The notes under the pieces are model-generated. The model worked only from the letters and a program-made list of their open reading frames with translations, ran no database searches and was not told the DNA's origin. Positions 16,383 through 25,896 of a DNA stretch of 64,000 bases are shown here, one piece after another. Position 1 is the first letter of the stretch; the number at the start of each line of letters is the position of its first letter. The translations under genes were made by a program, and so were the position numbers. The stretch spans positions 1-64,000 of the forward strand of contig CAZPYA010000012.1 of the NCBI GenBank assembly GCA_964590255.1, given 5' to 3'. Origin of the DNA: JAKIYB01 sp964590255 (GTDB lineage Bacteria > Armatimonadota > Hebobacteria > CAIYQO01).

Positions 16383-16423
16383 GATGACCACCCCCGGCAG
16401 GCCTGCCGGGGGTGGTCATCTTT
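16383..16423 (+). terminator. terminator of the GH51 gene
   Basis: A perfect 38-bp palindrome (16383-16401 with 16402-16420) is followed by TTT. It lies 23 nt after the stop codon. Confidence 0.85.
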
Positions 16424-16539
16424 GTGCCGACAACGGTTCCAGGGCCACTGGCGTCGGTGAACGATGTATCCCTGCCAGGCGCATCATGAAGATGGCGTTA
16501 AACCCGAATGGGCGGGAAGACGTGGCGCGCGGAATTTGG

Positions 16540-16545
16540 TATAAT
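16540..16545 (+). promoter_or_regulatory. extended -10 promoter of typA
   Basis: TTGGTATAAT contains TGn plus a consensus TATAAT. The -35 is weak (AAGACG). The start would be near 16552, giving a 73-nt leader. Confidence 0.6.
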
Positions 16546-16624
16546 AATCCGGCGACGGCACAGGGCGTGATGTCCTGCGCCGTTTGTGCGTGTGTGGCAT
16601 ACCGCGCATGGTGAAAAGGACCAG

Positions 16625-18457
16625 ATGACTATCTCAGATCAATTTGACGAGCGCGTGATGCCGCCGGAGCGGCTACGCAACATTGCGATTATCGCCCACG
16701 TCGACCACGGCAAGACGACATTGGTGGACCAGATGCTACGGCAGGCGGGAGCGTTCCGCGCCAATCAGCAGATGGTAGAGCGCGTGATGGACTCGAACCC
16801 GCTGGAAAAAGAGCGCGGCATCACCATTCTCGCGAAAAACACCGCTATCCGCTGGGGCGACGTGAAGATCAACATCGTGGATACCCCTGGCCACGCCGAC
16901 TTCGGCGGCGAGGTGGAGCGCATCCTGCGCATGGTGGATAGTTGCCTGCTGCTGGTGGACGCCGCTGACGGCCCGATGCCGCAAACGCGCTTCGTGCTGC
17001 GCAAGGCGCTGGAGTTGGGACTGCGGCCCATCGTGGTGATTAACAAAATCGACCGCCCGGGCGCGCGGCCGCACCAGGTGCATGACGAGGTGTTCGATCT
17101 CTTCGTCGACCTCGGCGCGCATGACAGCCAGCTCGATTTCCCCACCGTCTTCTGCTCGGCAAAGCTGGGCACGGCGATGCTGGATCCCGACGACGATCAC
17201 CCCGACCTCGTGCCGCTCTTTGACGCGATCCTGCAGCATGTGTCGCCCCCGCAGGTGGAGCTGGACGGGCCGTTCCAGATGCTCGTTTCGACGTTGGACT
17301 TCTCCCCGTATCTCGGGCAGCTCGCTATTGGCCGCATCGAACGCGGCCGCGTGCGGCTGGGCGAGACGGTAGCGCTGCACCCGCTGGATGGGCCTTCGAT
17401 CACCGGCAAGGTCTCCAGATTATACATTTTCGAGAACCTGCAGCGGGAAGAAGCACAGGAGGCTGGCGCCGGCGAAATTATCGCGCTGGCCGGAATGGAG
17501 ACGGTGAGCATCGGCGCGACCATCTGCGACACCTCGGCGCCGGACGTGCTGCCGGGCATCGCGGTTGACCTGCCGACCATCAGCGTCGACTTCCTGGTAA
17601 ATACCTCGCCCTTCGCCGGGCGTGAAGGCAAATACCTGACCAGCCGCCACTTGCGCGACCGCCTCTTCCGCGAACTCCAATCGAATGTGGCGCTGCGTGT
17701 CGAGGAGACGGATACCCCGGATGCGTATAAAGTCTCCGGCCGCGGCGAGTTGCACCTGACGATCCTCATGGAGACGATGCGCCGCGAAGGTTACGAATTC
17801 ATGGTCTCGCAGCCGCGCGTCATCACCCACCACGTGGACGGCGTGCTGTGCGAACCCTATGAAGACCTGGTCATCGACGTGCCGGATAATTTCGTCGGCA
17901 CGGTGATGGAGGGCGTGGGCAGCCGGCGGGCGGAACTGCTGGAGATGGATGTGGGTTCGGATGGGAAGACGCGGCTGCGCTTCCGCATCCCCGCGCGCGG
18001 CCTCTTCGGCTATCGCACCGACTTCCTCACCAGCACCCGCGGCATGGGCATGTTGCACCACCAGTTCCTGGAGTATGCGCCCATCGCCGGCGAGGTGACG
18101 CGCCGCACCCGCGGGGTGATGATCTCGATGAATGAAGGAATGAGCAAAGGCTTCGCCATCGAGAGCCTTCAGGAACGCTCCGACTTGTTTATCGGTCCCG
18201 GCGTTGAGGTGTATGAGGGGATGATCGTCGGCGAGAACTCGCGCGAGAATGACCTGGTGGTGAATATCACCAAGGCGAAGAAGCTCACCAACATGCGCGC
18301 CTCCACCTCCGATATCTCGATCTCGCTCACCCCGCCGCGCACCATGTCGCTGGAAGACGCCATCGGCTACATCCAGGACGACGAGTTCGTGGAAATCACT
18401 CCGCAGTCGCTGCGCCTGCGCAAACGGCTGTTGAAGGCGCACGAGCGGAAGGATTGA
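16625..18457 (+). CDS. typA: ribosome-associated GTPase TypA/BipA
   Basis: This 610-aa translational GTPase has G1 AHVDHGKTT, switch II DTPGHADFGGEV, and G4 NKIDRPGARP. EF-G-like domains III and V and the TypA-specific C-terminal domain (YIQDDEFVEITPQSLRLRK) follow. The length is typical. The protein binds 70S ribosomes and aids large-subunit assembly and stress adaptation. The ATG at 16625 follows AAAAGGA. The frame is open 13 codons upstream, but homologues begin near here. Confidence 0.96.
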   Translation: MTISDQFDERVMPPERLRNIAIIAHVDHGKTTLVDQMLRQAGAFRANQQMVERVMDSNPLEKERGITILAKNTAIRWGDVKINIVDTPGHADFGGEVERILRMVDSCLLLVDAADGPMPQTRFVLRKALELGLRPIVVINKIDRPGARPHQVHDEVFDLFVDLGAHDSQLDFPTVFCSAKLGTAMLDPDDDHPDLVPLFDAILQHVSPPQVELDGPFQMLVSTLDFSPYLGQLAIGRIERGRVRLGETVALHPLDGPSITGKVSRLYIFENLQREEAQEAGAGEIIALAGMETVSIGATICDTSAPDVLPGIAVDLPTISVDFLVNTSPFAGREGKYLTSRHLRDRLFRELQSNVALRVEETDTPDAYKVSGRGELHLTILMETMRREGYEFMVSQPRVITHHVDGVLCEPYEDLVIDVPDNFVGTVMEGVGSRRAELLEMDVGSDGKTRLRFRIPARGLFGYRTDFLTSTRGMGMLHHQFLEYAPIAGEVTRRTRGVMISMNEGMSKGFAIESLQERSDLFIGPGVEVYEGMIVGENSRENDLVVNITKAKKLTNMRASTSDISISLTPPRTMSLEDAIGYIQDDEFVEITPQSLRLRKRLLKAHERKD

Positions 18458-18495
18458 GCGTGTAGATGCGGATTGAAAATCCGCGCTCCAATAAA

Positions 18496-18526
18496 AACGG
18501 GGCCGGCGCATCGCGCCGGCCCCGTT
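18496..18526. terminator. bidirectional terminator between typA and the TPR-like gene
   Basis: A perfect 14-bp stem (18496-18509 with 18513-18526) and 3-nt loop lie between two convergent genes. A-rich sequence is on one side and TT on the other. Confidence 0.85.
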
Positions 18527-18548
18527 CGTGTTATTGCGAGAACCGCGG

Positions 18549-19562
18549 TTATCGCATCCGGCCCTGGCCGTAGGTTTCGCGGTGCTTCATTTCTTCCGCG
18601 ATCTGCTCTTTCAGCCACTTGACGTCATCCAGGTGCTGGGTCAGTTCTTTGGCATTCGTCACGGCCGCTTCGTTTTTCGGATCGACTTTCGTATACAGCA
18701 TCGTGTAGGTGTCGATCGCCTTCTGCATGTATGCGCGGGACTTCGTCAGCTTGGTCGGGTTGGTCGTTAACGTGCCGTCTTCGTTGGCCGCGGTCATCAC
18801 CGCCATTTTGCGATACACGTAAGCCAGGCGGTTGCCGTATTTGGACGGCAACCACTTGCGGGCGAGCTTTTCGCTGTCGGTCACGGTTCCGGACTGGAAG
18901 TCCTTGATGTCTTGCGCGGAGAAGGGTTGGAAGGTGATCTTCTCGCTCTTCTCGCCACGCTTCTTCACCAGGTCAATTTTCACCGGCTTCCCGTTTTCAT
19001 CATTCATGATGACGAAGCCGGTATTGTAGACCACCGCCTCCAGGTAGCTGATCGCCCGCTCGTACTGGCCTTCGCGCTGGATATACAGCCACGACAGGTC
19101 GAAGTATGGCAGCGGCTTATCGGGGTTGGCGAGCAGCGCGCGCTTGAAGATTTCCTCGCCGTCCAGCAGGTACTTTTCCTTCAGCACCAGGTTGTCGGTG
19201 TAAGTGTTCATGTTCCACGCCATGTGCCAGCCATAGACGGACCAGGCCTCCAGGAAGGACGGGTTTAGCGTCACGGTGGATTCCAGCGGCGCGGGCATCT
19301 TCTCGGGATGCCCTTCGTGGAAGAGCACGTCCGAGTACGACCAGAGAATATTCGCCACCAGGTAGCGCTGGCCGCCGAGCATGGCGTAGACCGCCGGCGT
19401 GCCGGCTCCGCCGGTGAAGACGGACTTGAACAGCTCCTGGCCCTGGCTCTTGGTCGGGCGGTATTCCCAGTTGCAGATGCGATCATCCAGCGGCCAGCGC
19501 ACCGCAAAGGCGATGATGGCAATGGCCAGCAGAATATACGTCGAGCGACGTCGGGCTTCCAT
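18549..19562 (-). CDS. membrane-anchored TPR-like protein in the ABC operon
   Basis: The 337-aa protein has one N-terminal helix (about residues 8-22) and then a helical region. RYLVANILWSYSDVLFHEG, NPSFLEAWSVYGWHMAWN, GEEIFKRALLANPDKPLPYFDLSWLY and YERAISYLEAVVYNTG read like TPR units. It starts 14 bp after the permease stop with an AAGGAGG site, so it is the third gene of the exporter operon. It may be an accessory or assembly factor; the function is unknown. The longer frame to 19685 lies inside the permease gene and is rejected. Confidence 0.75.
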   Translation of the reverse strand: MEARRRSTYILLAIAIIAFAVRWPLDDRICNWEYRPTKSQGQELFKSVFTGGAGTPAVYAMLGGQRYLVANILWSYSDVLFHEGHPEKMPAPLESTVTLNPSFLEAWSVYGWHMAWNMNTYTDNLVLKEKYLLDGEEIFKRALLANPDKPLPYFDLSWLYIQREGQYERAISYLEAVVYNTGFVIMNDENGKPVKIDLVKKRGEKSEKITFQPFSAQDIKDFQSGTVTDSEKLARKWLPSKYGNRLAYVYRKMAVMTAANEDGTLTTNPTKLTKSRAYMQKAIDTYTMLYTKVDPKNEAAVTNAKELTQHLDDVKWLKEQIAEEMKHRETYGQGRMR

Positions 19563-19576
19563 AGTTGCGGCCCTCC

Positions 19577-20377
19577 TTACAGCTCGCGGTAATTGAAGAT
19601 GAGCGTGGCCAGCGCAAGGGAGACCACCAGGTAGAGCGCGCCGACCCCCAATGGTTCCAACGCGGCGCGCGAAAGCGTTTGCCACTCGGTGTAGTCCGCC
19701 TGCACGATAGCAAAGCGCAAGTCCATGGCCTGGAAGTTCGGCAGCAGCTTCTGCACGATCTGGAATACCATGCCGGATAGTTGGTCAATGGGCGTGTTGC
19801 CGGCATGGTGCTGCGCCATGTCATACAGGAACTGCGACGCGTTGCCGATGAACCACACCACCATCGAAACGATGATCGTGCCGATCCAGGACATGAACGT
19901 CGAGAAGAACATGATCAGCCCCGAGAGGATGAGCAACTGGGCGTAGATCATCAGCGCGGCGAGAATGAGGCGCCAGTCGAAGCTATGCACCTTCATGTAA
20001 TACACCGCGAAGAACAGCACCGAGAGCATGCCGACCATGATGCCGTTGATGCCGGCCGCGCCGAAGAATTTCCCCAGCACGAACTGCCAGCGCTGCACCG
20101 GCTTGGAGAGCACCGGGTAGACGGTGCGGTTTTCGATCTCACTCGGAATCATGGTGAAGCCGGTGAGAATGGCGATGAGCGCGCCAATGATGGCGATAAT
20201 CGCCAGGCCGGCGTCCATGATGGTGCGGCGCATCTCTTCCGGCTCCAGCGAGCTGGTAGAGGTGGCGCCAATGATCATGATCGCGGCCAGGATCAGCAGC
20301 ACTTTCAATACGACGCCGCGCAATACCCCGTTGACGGTGTTGCCGGCGATCAGGAAGATCGGGCGAATGTTGAACAT
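19577..20377 (-). CDS. ABC-2-type transporter permease
   Basis: A 266-aa protein with six predicted membrane helices and the ABC-2 signature loop MIPSEIENRTVYPVLSKPVQRWQFVLGKF between helices 2 and 3. It resembles NosY- or Gld-type export permeases. The start at 20377 is chosen because it follows GAGGAC and leads into the first helix. The substrate is not evident. It pairs with the ATPase directly upstream. Confidence 0.85.
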   Translation of the reverse strand: MFNIRPIFLIAGNTVNGVLRGVVLKVLLILAAIMIIGATSTSSLEPEEMRRTIMDAGLAIIAIIGALIAILTGFTMIPSEIENRTVYPVLSKPVQRWQFVLGKFFGAAGINGIMVGMLSVLFFAVYYMKVHSFDWRLILAALMIYAQLLILSGLIMFFSTFMSWIGTIIVSMVVWFIGNASQFLYDMAQHHAGNTPIDQLSGMVFQIVQKLLPNFQAMDLRFAIVQADYTEWQTLSRAALEPLGVGALYLVVSLALATLIFNYREL

Positions 20378-20446
20378 ATGACGGTCCTCGATCGAAATGC
20401 ACATGACATCGGGCGCCGGCCGCGGGGGCGGTCGGCGCCGCGTGTG

Positions 20447-21460
20447 TTATTTCTTGCCGGTGGCTTTCTTCAGCGTGCTCACCGTGCGGCGCAGGTCTTC
20501 TTCGCCGACAGCCTTGAGGAACTGTTCCTCCAGCGTCGGCTGCGGGCGGGTGATTTCCACCAGTACGCCGCCCAGGTCGCGCACCAGGCCCAGGCCCAGG
20601 TAGATGGCGTCCAGGCTGCCGGCGCGCACCGTCACCACGTCGCCATGGGCTTCGGCTTCCAGTCCCGCCTCTTTCATCTTCGCGATGGCCTCGCGGCTGA
20701 GGTCGGTGGCGACGAGTTGCCATGACTGGCTTTCCGGCACCAGCTCGGAGACCGGGCCGGCGGCGATGAGCTTGCCACGGTGCAGAATTGCCACGCGGTC
20801 GGCGACCGCTTCCACCTCGGAGAGCAGGTGCGAGCAGAGCAGCATGGTGCGGCCCTGGCGCTTCTGGTCGAGGATGAACTGGCGCACCTGCACGGTGCCG
20901 ATGGGGTCAAGGCCGTTCGTCGGTTCGTCAAGGATGAGCAACTCCGGATCGTTGATCATCGCCTGGGCGATGCCGATGCGCTGGCGCATGCCGCGGGAAT
21001 AGGCACGGATGGGCAGGTCGGCGCCGCGCTCGTGCAGGTCGACCATCTTCAACAGCGCCTCGGTGCGCTGCTCCAGCACGTCGTCGGGCACGTTGCACAG
21101 CTTGCCGTAGAACTCCAGCAGCTCGCGGCCTTCCAGGTATTCGTAGAAATACGGGGCTTCCGGTAGATAGCCGACGCGTGCCTGCACATACGAGTCTCCC
21201 GCGGGCTTCCCGAACAGCGACACGTCGCCGCTGGTGGGGAAGAGGAGACCCAGCAGGATCTTCATGGTGGTGGTTTTTCCGGAACCGTTCGGCCCGACGA
21301 TGGCGAAAGTCTCGCCTTTCTCAATCGTGAGAGAGAGATCGCTGACCGCGTGAATCTCTTTCCCCATCATGAGCCGGTACGTCTTGCACAGGTTGCGAAT
21401 TTCCACCAGGGGGGTGGTTACAGACGGGGTGGCCGTCTGTTCTGTTGCCGTTGCAACCAT
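20447..21460 (-). CDS. ABC transporter ATP-binding protein (CcmA/NatA type)
   Basis: The 337-aa ATPase has Walker A GPNGSGKTT, Q-loop LPEAPYFYEY, signature YSRGMRQRIGIAQA, Walker B LLILDEPTNGLDP and the H-loop His in CSHLLSE. The C-terminal 100 residues form the regulatory domain common in ABC-2 exporters. The start at 21460 follows AAAGGAG. It leads the operon with the permease and the TPR-like protein. Confidence 0.92.
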   Translation of the reverse strand: MVATATEQTATPSVTTPLVEIRNLCKTYRLMMGKEIHAVSDLSLTIEKGETFAIVGPNGSGKTTTMKILLGLLFPTSGDVSLFGKPAGDSYVQARVGYLPEAPYFYEYLEGRELLEFYGKLCNVPDDVLEQRTEALLKMVDLHERGADLPIRAYSRGMRQRIGIAQAMINDPELLILDEPTNGLDPIGTVQVRQFILDQKRQGRTMLLCSHLLSEVEAVADRVAILHRGKLIAAGPVSELVPESQSWQLVATDLSREAIAKMKEAGLEAEAHGDVVTVRAGSLDAIYLGLGLVRDLGGVLVEITRPQPTLEEQFLKAVGEEDLRRTVSTLKKATGKK

Positions 21461-21541
21461 GAGATGATGGCTCCTTTGCGATGATGTCTGCACATAAAAA
21501 CGGCGGGTTCGAGCCGCTGCTGTGCCGAAAAGGTCGACTAA

Positions 21542-21570
21542 AGTATAAATAGGCGCCTTGTTAGTGTCAA
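21542..21570 (-). promoter_or_regulatory. strong promoter of the ABC exporter operon
   Basis: TTGACA (21565-21570) and TATACT (21542-21547) are 17 bp apart. The leader to the ATG is about 75 nt and includes a short GC hairpin followed by TTTTT near 21496-21512. Confidence 0.85.
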
Positions 21571-21647
21571 GGAAGGGCGCGAGCGGTCTCGATTTGCCGA
21601 AATTCAGCGGCCGCGCCGAACGGCACGGTCGCGTTCATCCTGCTCTT

Positions 21648-21663
21648 ACCCCCGGATGGGGGT
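21648..21663 (-). terminator. weak hairpin after ytxJ
   Basis: A 6-bp stem ACCCCC/GGGGGT (21648-21653 with 21658-21663) lies about 20 nt past the ytxJ stop. It has no U-tract. It is the only terminator-like feature at the end of the long minus-strand run. Confidence 0.35.
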
Positions 21664-21681
21664 TGGTAAACCGCCGGGCGG

Positions 21682-22020
21682 CTAATCGAGGCCGCACGCC
21701 TCAACCACATGCTGGCTGGTGATGCTGTAGTGTGACGCCGACCACAACACCGCGCCACCGGACAGCACCAGCGCCTGCGGTGACTGATGCGCCACCCCCG
21801 TTTCCTCAGCGACCAGCAGCGACAGCGGTCGGTCTTCTACCACCAGCACCACCGCGCACGGCACCTCGGAGTGCGTCGCGGTGAATTTCTCCATTTCGCG
21901 GTGCGCCGCCGCCGAGATGGGACAGCGGGTGGAATGCTTTAAAATTACCACCGGCTGCGTCCGGCTGCGCTCTATGAGCGCGTGGAAATCATCGGCGGTG
22001 CGACAGGCTTCAAACGACAT
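21682..22020 (-). CDS. ytxJ: bacillithiol system redox-active protein YtxJ
   Basis: The 112-aa thioredoxin-fold protein has the YtxJ hallmark VVILKHSTRCPISAAA, with one redox cysteine (about 33) where thioredoxins have CxxC. YtxJ proteins are monothiol bacilliredoxin-like and are linked to bacillithiol. The ATG overlaps the pgl stop by 11 bp, so it is translated with the NADPH-generating zwf-pgl-gnd genes. No bshA, bshB or bshC is in the window. Codons upstream of 22020 belong to pgl in another frame. Confidence 0.88.
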   Translation of the reverse strand: MSFEACRTADDFHALIERSRTQPVVILKHSTRCPISAAAHREMEKFTATHSEVPCAVVLVVEDRPLSLLVAEETGVAHQSPQALVLSGGAVLWSASHYSITSQHVVEACGLD

Positions 22021-22756
22021 GGGTGACCCTTTCTGATTGCAACAACACAGCCGGCAGTGCCGCGGCCGCCGCGGCATCCACCAACCAGAGGAGATCGCCG
22101 GCTTCCGGCGCCACGCGCGCGGCGGGCAAGTCGGCCTGTCCATCCAGCACCGCGCGCAGAATGTCGGCTTTCGCGCTCCCGGACACCAGGAGCGCCACCC
22201 GCGCGGCATGGTTGATCGCCGGCAGCGTCAGCGTCAGCCGCCAGGCGTCCAGCCGCGGCACGTGGGTGGCGATGACCCAGCGCTCGGTTGCGTCCAGTGC
22301 CGCCGTGCCGGGGAACAGCGAAGCGGCATGCCCATCTTCGCCCAGGCCCAGCAGCACGACGTCGAAGCGCGGCCACGGCATGCCGGGAAAGCGCGCGCGC
22401 AGCTCCGTTTCATATGCATCCGCCGCCGCGTCCGGCACCAGTTCGCCGCGCAGGCGGTGGATGCGCGCCACGTCGACGCCCACCGGATCGAGCAGCGCCT
22501 CCCGCGCCATGCGGTAGTTGCTCTCCGCCGCGTCCGGCGGCACGCAGCGTTCGTCGCTCCAGAAATAGTCGACATCCGGTGGCATGCCCTGTGCCGCGAG
22601 CACGGTGAATAGCGCCCGCGGCGTCGACCCGCCGGACAACGCGATGGTGCAGCGGCCATGATCGGCAATAGCGGCCTGCGCCGCCACCCGCAGCCACGCG
22701 GCCGCGCCGCGCGCCAGCGATGCGCTATCCGGGTAGATCGTCACGGTTCCGTTCAT
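22010..22756 (-). CDS. pgl: 6-phosphogluconolactonase
   Basis: The 248-aa enzyme hydrolyses 6-phosphogluconolactone in the oxidative pentose phosphate pathway. LSGGSTPRALFTVLA, DYFWSDERCVPPDAAESNYRMAREALL and LLGLGEDGHAASLFPGT are the family motifs. The ATG overlaps the stop of zwf by four bases (22753-22756). The longer upstream frame lies inside zwf. Confidence 0.93.
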   Translation of the reverse strand: MNGTVTIYPDSASLARGAAAWLRVAAQAAIADHGRCTIALSGGSTPRALFTVLAAQGMPPDVDYFWSDERCVPPDAAESNYRMAREALLDPVGVDVARIHRLRGELVPDAAADAYETELRARFPGMPWPRFDVVLLGLGEDGHAASLFPGTAALDATERWVIATHVPRLDAWRLTLTLPAINHAARVALLVSGSAKADILRAVLDGQADLPAARVAPEAGDLLWLVDAAAAAALPAVLLQSERVTHVV

Positions 22757-24204
22757 CGGTGAGGCACTCGGCAGGTCTGGCCCAACTGCCATGCGGCGTC
22801 GAAGCGCGCCACCAGCGCCTCCGCGCCGTCCGGGCCCCAACAGCCCGCGTCGTATGACTCCAGCGGCGGCGCCGTCGACGACGCCCAGCCGCGCACCACC
22901 GGGTCGATGAGCCGCCAGGTGATCTCGATCTGGTCCTCGCGTGGAAAAAGCGAGGCATCACCGAGCATCATGTCGAGCAGCAGGCGCTCGTAGGCCTCGG
23001 GCAGATCGATGTTGTCGAAGGCGGTGCGGTAGTGGAACTCCATCTCCACCGCGCGCATGGCGTGCGGGTGGTCGGGTTCCTTCGCCTGGAAGGTGAGCAC
23101 GATTCCTTCGTTCGGCTGGATGGCCAGCGTCAGCAGGTTGGGGCCGGGCAGCGTCTCGAACATCCGGTGCGGCGGGCGATGGAACTCCAGCGTAATCTCG
23201 CTGGTGCGACACGCCAGCGCCTTGCCCGAGCGCAAGAAAAAGGGGACGCCGTGCCAGCGCGGGGTGTCGACGTGCAGCGCCAGCGCGGCGTAGGTGGCGG
23301 TCTGCGCGTTCGGCGCCACGCCTTTAGCGTCGCGATATCCCCGGTACTGCCCGCGCACGGTGTGCTCCAGCGCGATCGGCTGGATGGCGGCGAGGAGGCG
23401 CGCCTTTTCGTCGCGGATTGCCTCAGCGTCGAAGGACGCCGGCGGCTCCATCGCCACCAGCGACAGCAGTTGCAGCAGGTGGTTCTGGAACATGTCACGC
23501 AGGATGCCCGCGCGCTCGTAATACCCGCCGCGCCGGCCCACGTCGATGGACTCTAATACGGAAATTTGCACGTTGGCGATATGTTCGCGGTTCCACACCG
23601 GCTCGAAGATGGCATTGGCGAAGCGGAAGAAGAGGATGTTCTGCGCCGTCTCTTTGCCCAGGTAGTGGTCCATGCGGAAGATCTGCGACTCGACGAAGAC
23701 GCCATGCAGCGTGCGAGTCAGCTCGAGCGCTGATGCCAGGTCAGTGCCATACGGCTTTTCCAGCACGATACGCCGCCAGCCGTCGCGTTCGTCCGCCAGC
23801 CCGGCATCGCCCAGGTGTTGCGCCAATACCGGAAAGAGCTGCGGGGCCACGGCCGCATAGTACACTCGGTGAGCCGGTCCGCCTTCCTGTTCGGCGAGGA
23901 ATTCCCGCAGGCTGGCGTAATCTTCCGGCTTTTCGGTATCGCCGGGCACGTAAAAGAGCCGTTGGGCGAACGACGCCCAGACGTCGGCATCGAAGGCGTC
24001 CGGCGTGTGCTCGGTCAACGCCTGCCGCAGGTAGTCGCGGAACTGGTCGTGCGTGTAGGCCGTGCGCGAGACGCCGACGATCCGCGTGCAACACTCCGGC
24101 AGACGACCCTTGCGGAAAAGCTGGTAGAGGGCGGGAATGAGCTTGCGCTCGGTAAGGTCGCCCGAAGCGCCGAAAATCACGAAGGAGACGCGCGCGTCGG
24201 CCAT
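22753..24204 (-). CDS. zwf: glucose-6-phosphate 1-dehydrogenase
   Basis: This 483-aa enzyme oxidises glucose 6-phosphate and makes NADPH. It has the nucleotide-binding FGASGDLTERKLIPAL at the N-terminus, the substrate-site RMDHYLGKETAQN, and EKPYGTDL. The length is normal. It starts 3 bp after the gnd stop and is followed by pgl in overlap. Confidence 0.95.
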   Translation of the reverse strand: MADARVSFVIFGASGDLTERKLIPALYQLFRKGRLPECCTRIVGVSRTAYTHDQFRDYLRQALTEHTPDAFDADVWASFAQRLFYVPGDTEKPEDYASLREFLAEQEGGPAHRVYYAAVAPQLFPVLAQHLGDAGLADERDGWRRIVLEKPYGTDLASALELTRTLHGVFVESQIFRMDHYLGKETAQNILFFRFANAIFEPVWNREHIANVQISVLESIDVGRRGGYYERAGILRDMFQNHLLQLLSLVAMEPPASFDAEAIRDEKARLLAAIQPIALEHTVRGQYRGYRDAKGVAPNAQTATYAALALHVDTPRWHGVPFFLRSGKALACRTSEITLEFHRPPHRMFETLPGPNLLTLAIQPNEGIVLTFQAKEPDHPHAMRAVEMEFHYRTAFDNIDLPEAYERLLLDMMLGDASLFPREDQIEITWRLIDPVVRGWASSTAPPLESYDAGCWGPDGAEALVARFDAAWQLGQTCRVPHR

Positions 24205-24207
24205 GGC

Positions 24208-25116
24208 TCACTCCTCGCGCTTCACGGCGTGCCCGCCGAACTGCTCGCGCATCACCGCCAGCAGCTTGTCGGCGAAGGGAGAGTCATCTTGCGAGCGGAA
24301 GCGCATCATGAGCGACAGCGCGATCACCGGCAGCGGCACGCCTTGCTCCACCGATTCCAGCACCGTCCAGCGGCCCTCGCCGGAGTCGGCCACGAAAGGA
24401 GCCACGCCCTCCAGCGTCGGGTTGGCGTGCAGCGCGCGGGCGGTCAGGTCCAGCAGCCACGAGCGCACGACGCTGCCGTGCTGCCAGATTTCAGCGACTT
24501 GTTGCAGGTCCAGGTGAAACTCCTGCTTGCTGCCCATCAGCGCGAAGCCTTCGGCGAACGCCTGCATCATGCCGTATTCAATGCCGTTGTGCACCATCTT
24601 CGTGAAGTGCCCGGCGCCCACCGGCCCCACATGACCCCAGCCCGTGTCGGGGGTTGGCGCCAGCGTCTCGAAGATCGGCCGTAGCCGCGCAACGACATCG
24701 GCTTCGCCGCCGATCATCAGGCTGTATCCCTCGGTCAGGCCCCAGATGCCGCCGCTGGTGCCCACGTCTACGAAATGCAGTCCGTGCTGTCGCAGCGCGT
24801 CGCCCCGGCGCACGGTCTCCTTGTAATAGCTGTTGCCGCCGTCGACGATGATGTCGCCGGGTTCCAACTTATCCGCCAGCGCGTGAATGAATTGCTCGGT
24901 GACATCGCCGGAGGGTAGCATCGTCCAGCAGATGCGCGGCGCTGCAAGCGTTTTCGCCACTTCGGCCAGCGTGTGCGCAGGCTCGGCGCCTTCCGCCACC
25001 GCGCGCTGTACCGGTTCGGGGCTGCGGTTGAACGCCACCACTTCGTGGCCGCCTTTCCGCAGGCGCGTAAGCATATTGAAGCCCATTCGACCGAGGCCGA
25101 GGATAGCCAATCGCAT
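24208..25116 (-). CDS. gnd: 6-phosphogluconate dehydrogenase, short NAD-type
   Basis: A 302-aa protein, much shorter than the 470-aa NADP enzyme and like the YqeC/GntZ-type decarboxylating dehydrogenases. It has ILGLGRMGFNM, IVDGGNSYYKE, DVGTSGGIWGLTEGYSLMIGG and GHFTKMVHNGIEYGMMQAFAEG, with the catalytic Lys in FTKMVHNG. The start at 25116 follows GGAGGG. It yields ribulose 5-phosphate for rpiA next door. Confidence 0.92.
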   Translation of the reverse strand: MRLAILGLGRMGFNMLTRLRKGGHEVVAFNRSPEPVQRAVAEGAEPAHTLAEVAKTLAAPRICWTMLPSGDVTEQFIHALADKLEPGDIIVDGGNSYYKETVRRGDALRQHGLHFVDVGTSGGIWGLTEGYSLMIGGEADVVARLRPIFETLAPTPDTGWGHVGPVGAGHFTKMVHNGIEYGMMQAFAEGFALMGSKQEFHLDLQQVAEIWQHGSVVRSWLLDLTARALHANPTLEGVAPFVADSGEGRWTVLESVEQGVPLPVIALSLMMRFRSQDDSPFADKLLAVMREQFGGHAVKREE

Positions 25117-25185
25117 GTGTCGCCCTCCTATCTCGCCTATTGTACGCGAGATGCGGACGGTTGAAAATGAGGAAGGCGACAATTT

Positions 25186-25881
25186 TTATCTCTCTGGCCG
25201 GATGAGATGGCGGATGCCGGTCGTGTCGGCGATGACGATGTCCGTCGCCTGGGTGAGGAACAAGCCGTGCTCCAGGATGCCGGCGCGGGCCTCCAGCGCC
25301 GTGGCCAGCGTGGCGGGGTGGGGGATGAGGCCGAATTCGGCGTCGAGGATGAAGTGGCCTTCGTCGGTACGGAAGGGGGTGCCGCCCCCTTCGCGCAGCG
25401 CCACCCGCGCGCCCAGGCTTTCCAGAAAACGCGCCTGTGCCCCCCGGCCGAATGGCGCCACTTCGACCGGTACGGGGAACCGCGTGCCCAGCGCATCCAC
25501 CACCTTCGAGCCGTCGACGATGATGATCTCCCGCGCGCTGGCCTCCGCGACGATCTTTTCCCGCAACAGCGCCCCACCGCCGCCTTTCAACACGGCAAAA
25601 GAATCTAGCACCACCTCGTCCGCGCCGTCGATGGTGACGTCGATGCTGGAAACATCCTCCAATGTGGTCAGCGGAATGCCCAGCGCCCGCGCCTCCGCCT
25701 CCACCTGCGCAGAGCAGGGGATGCCGCGGATGTCCGCCAGCGTCCCCTCTCGCAGCAGTACCGCGATCCGGCGCACCGCGAAGACCGCTGTCGACCCGTG
25801 TCCCAACCCCACTACCATGCCTGACCGCAGGCAGGTGACGGCGTATTCGGCGGCGAGTTCTTTGAGTTGGTCGGTGGTCAT
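25186..25881 (-). CDS. rpiA: ribose-5-phosphate isomerase A
   Basis: The 231-aa enzyme interconverts ribose and ribulose 5-phosphate. GLGHGSTA, TIDGADEV, KGGGGALLREKIVA and DGSKVV are the RpiA motifs. It lies 15 bp downstream of tkt and 69 bp upstream of gnd. Confidence 0.94.
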   Translation of the reverse strand: MTTDQLKELAAEYAVTCLRSGMVVGLGHGSTAVFAVRRIAVLLREGTLADIRGIPCSAQVEAEARALGIPLTTLEDVSSIDVTIDGADEVVLDSFAVLKGGGGALLREKIVAEASAREIIIVDGSKVVDALGTRFPVPVEVAPFGRGAQARFLESLGARVALREGGGTPFRTDEGHFILDAEFGLIPHPATLATALEARAGILEHGLFLTQATDIVIADTTGIRHLIRPER

Positions 25882-25896
25882 GGGGCGGATATCACC

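Noticed and set aside
15244..16419. A 391-codon minus-strand ORF opposite the GH51 gene
   Set aside because: It is a high-GC shadow of the glycosidase frame, with no domain pattern.
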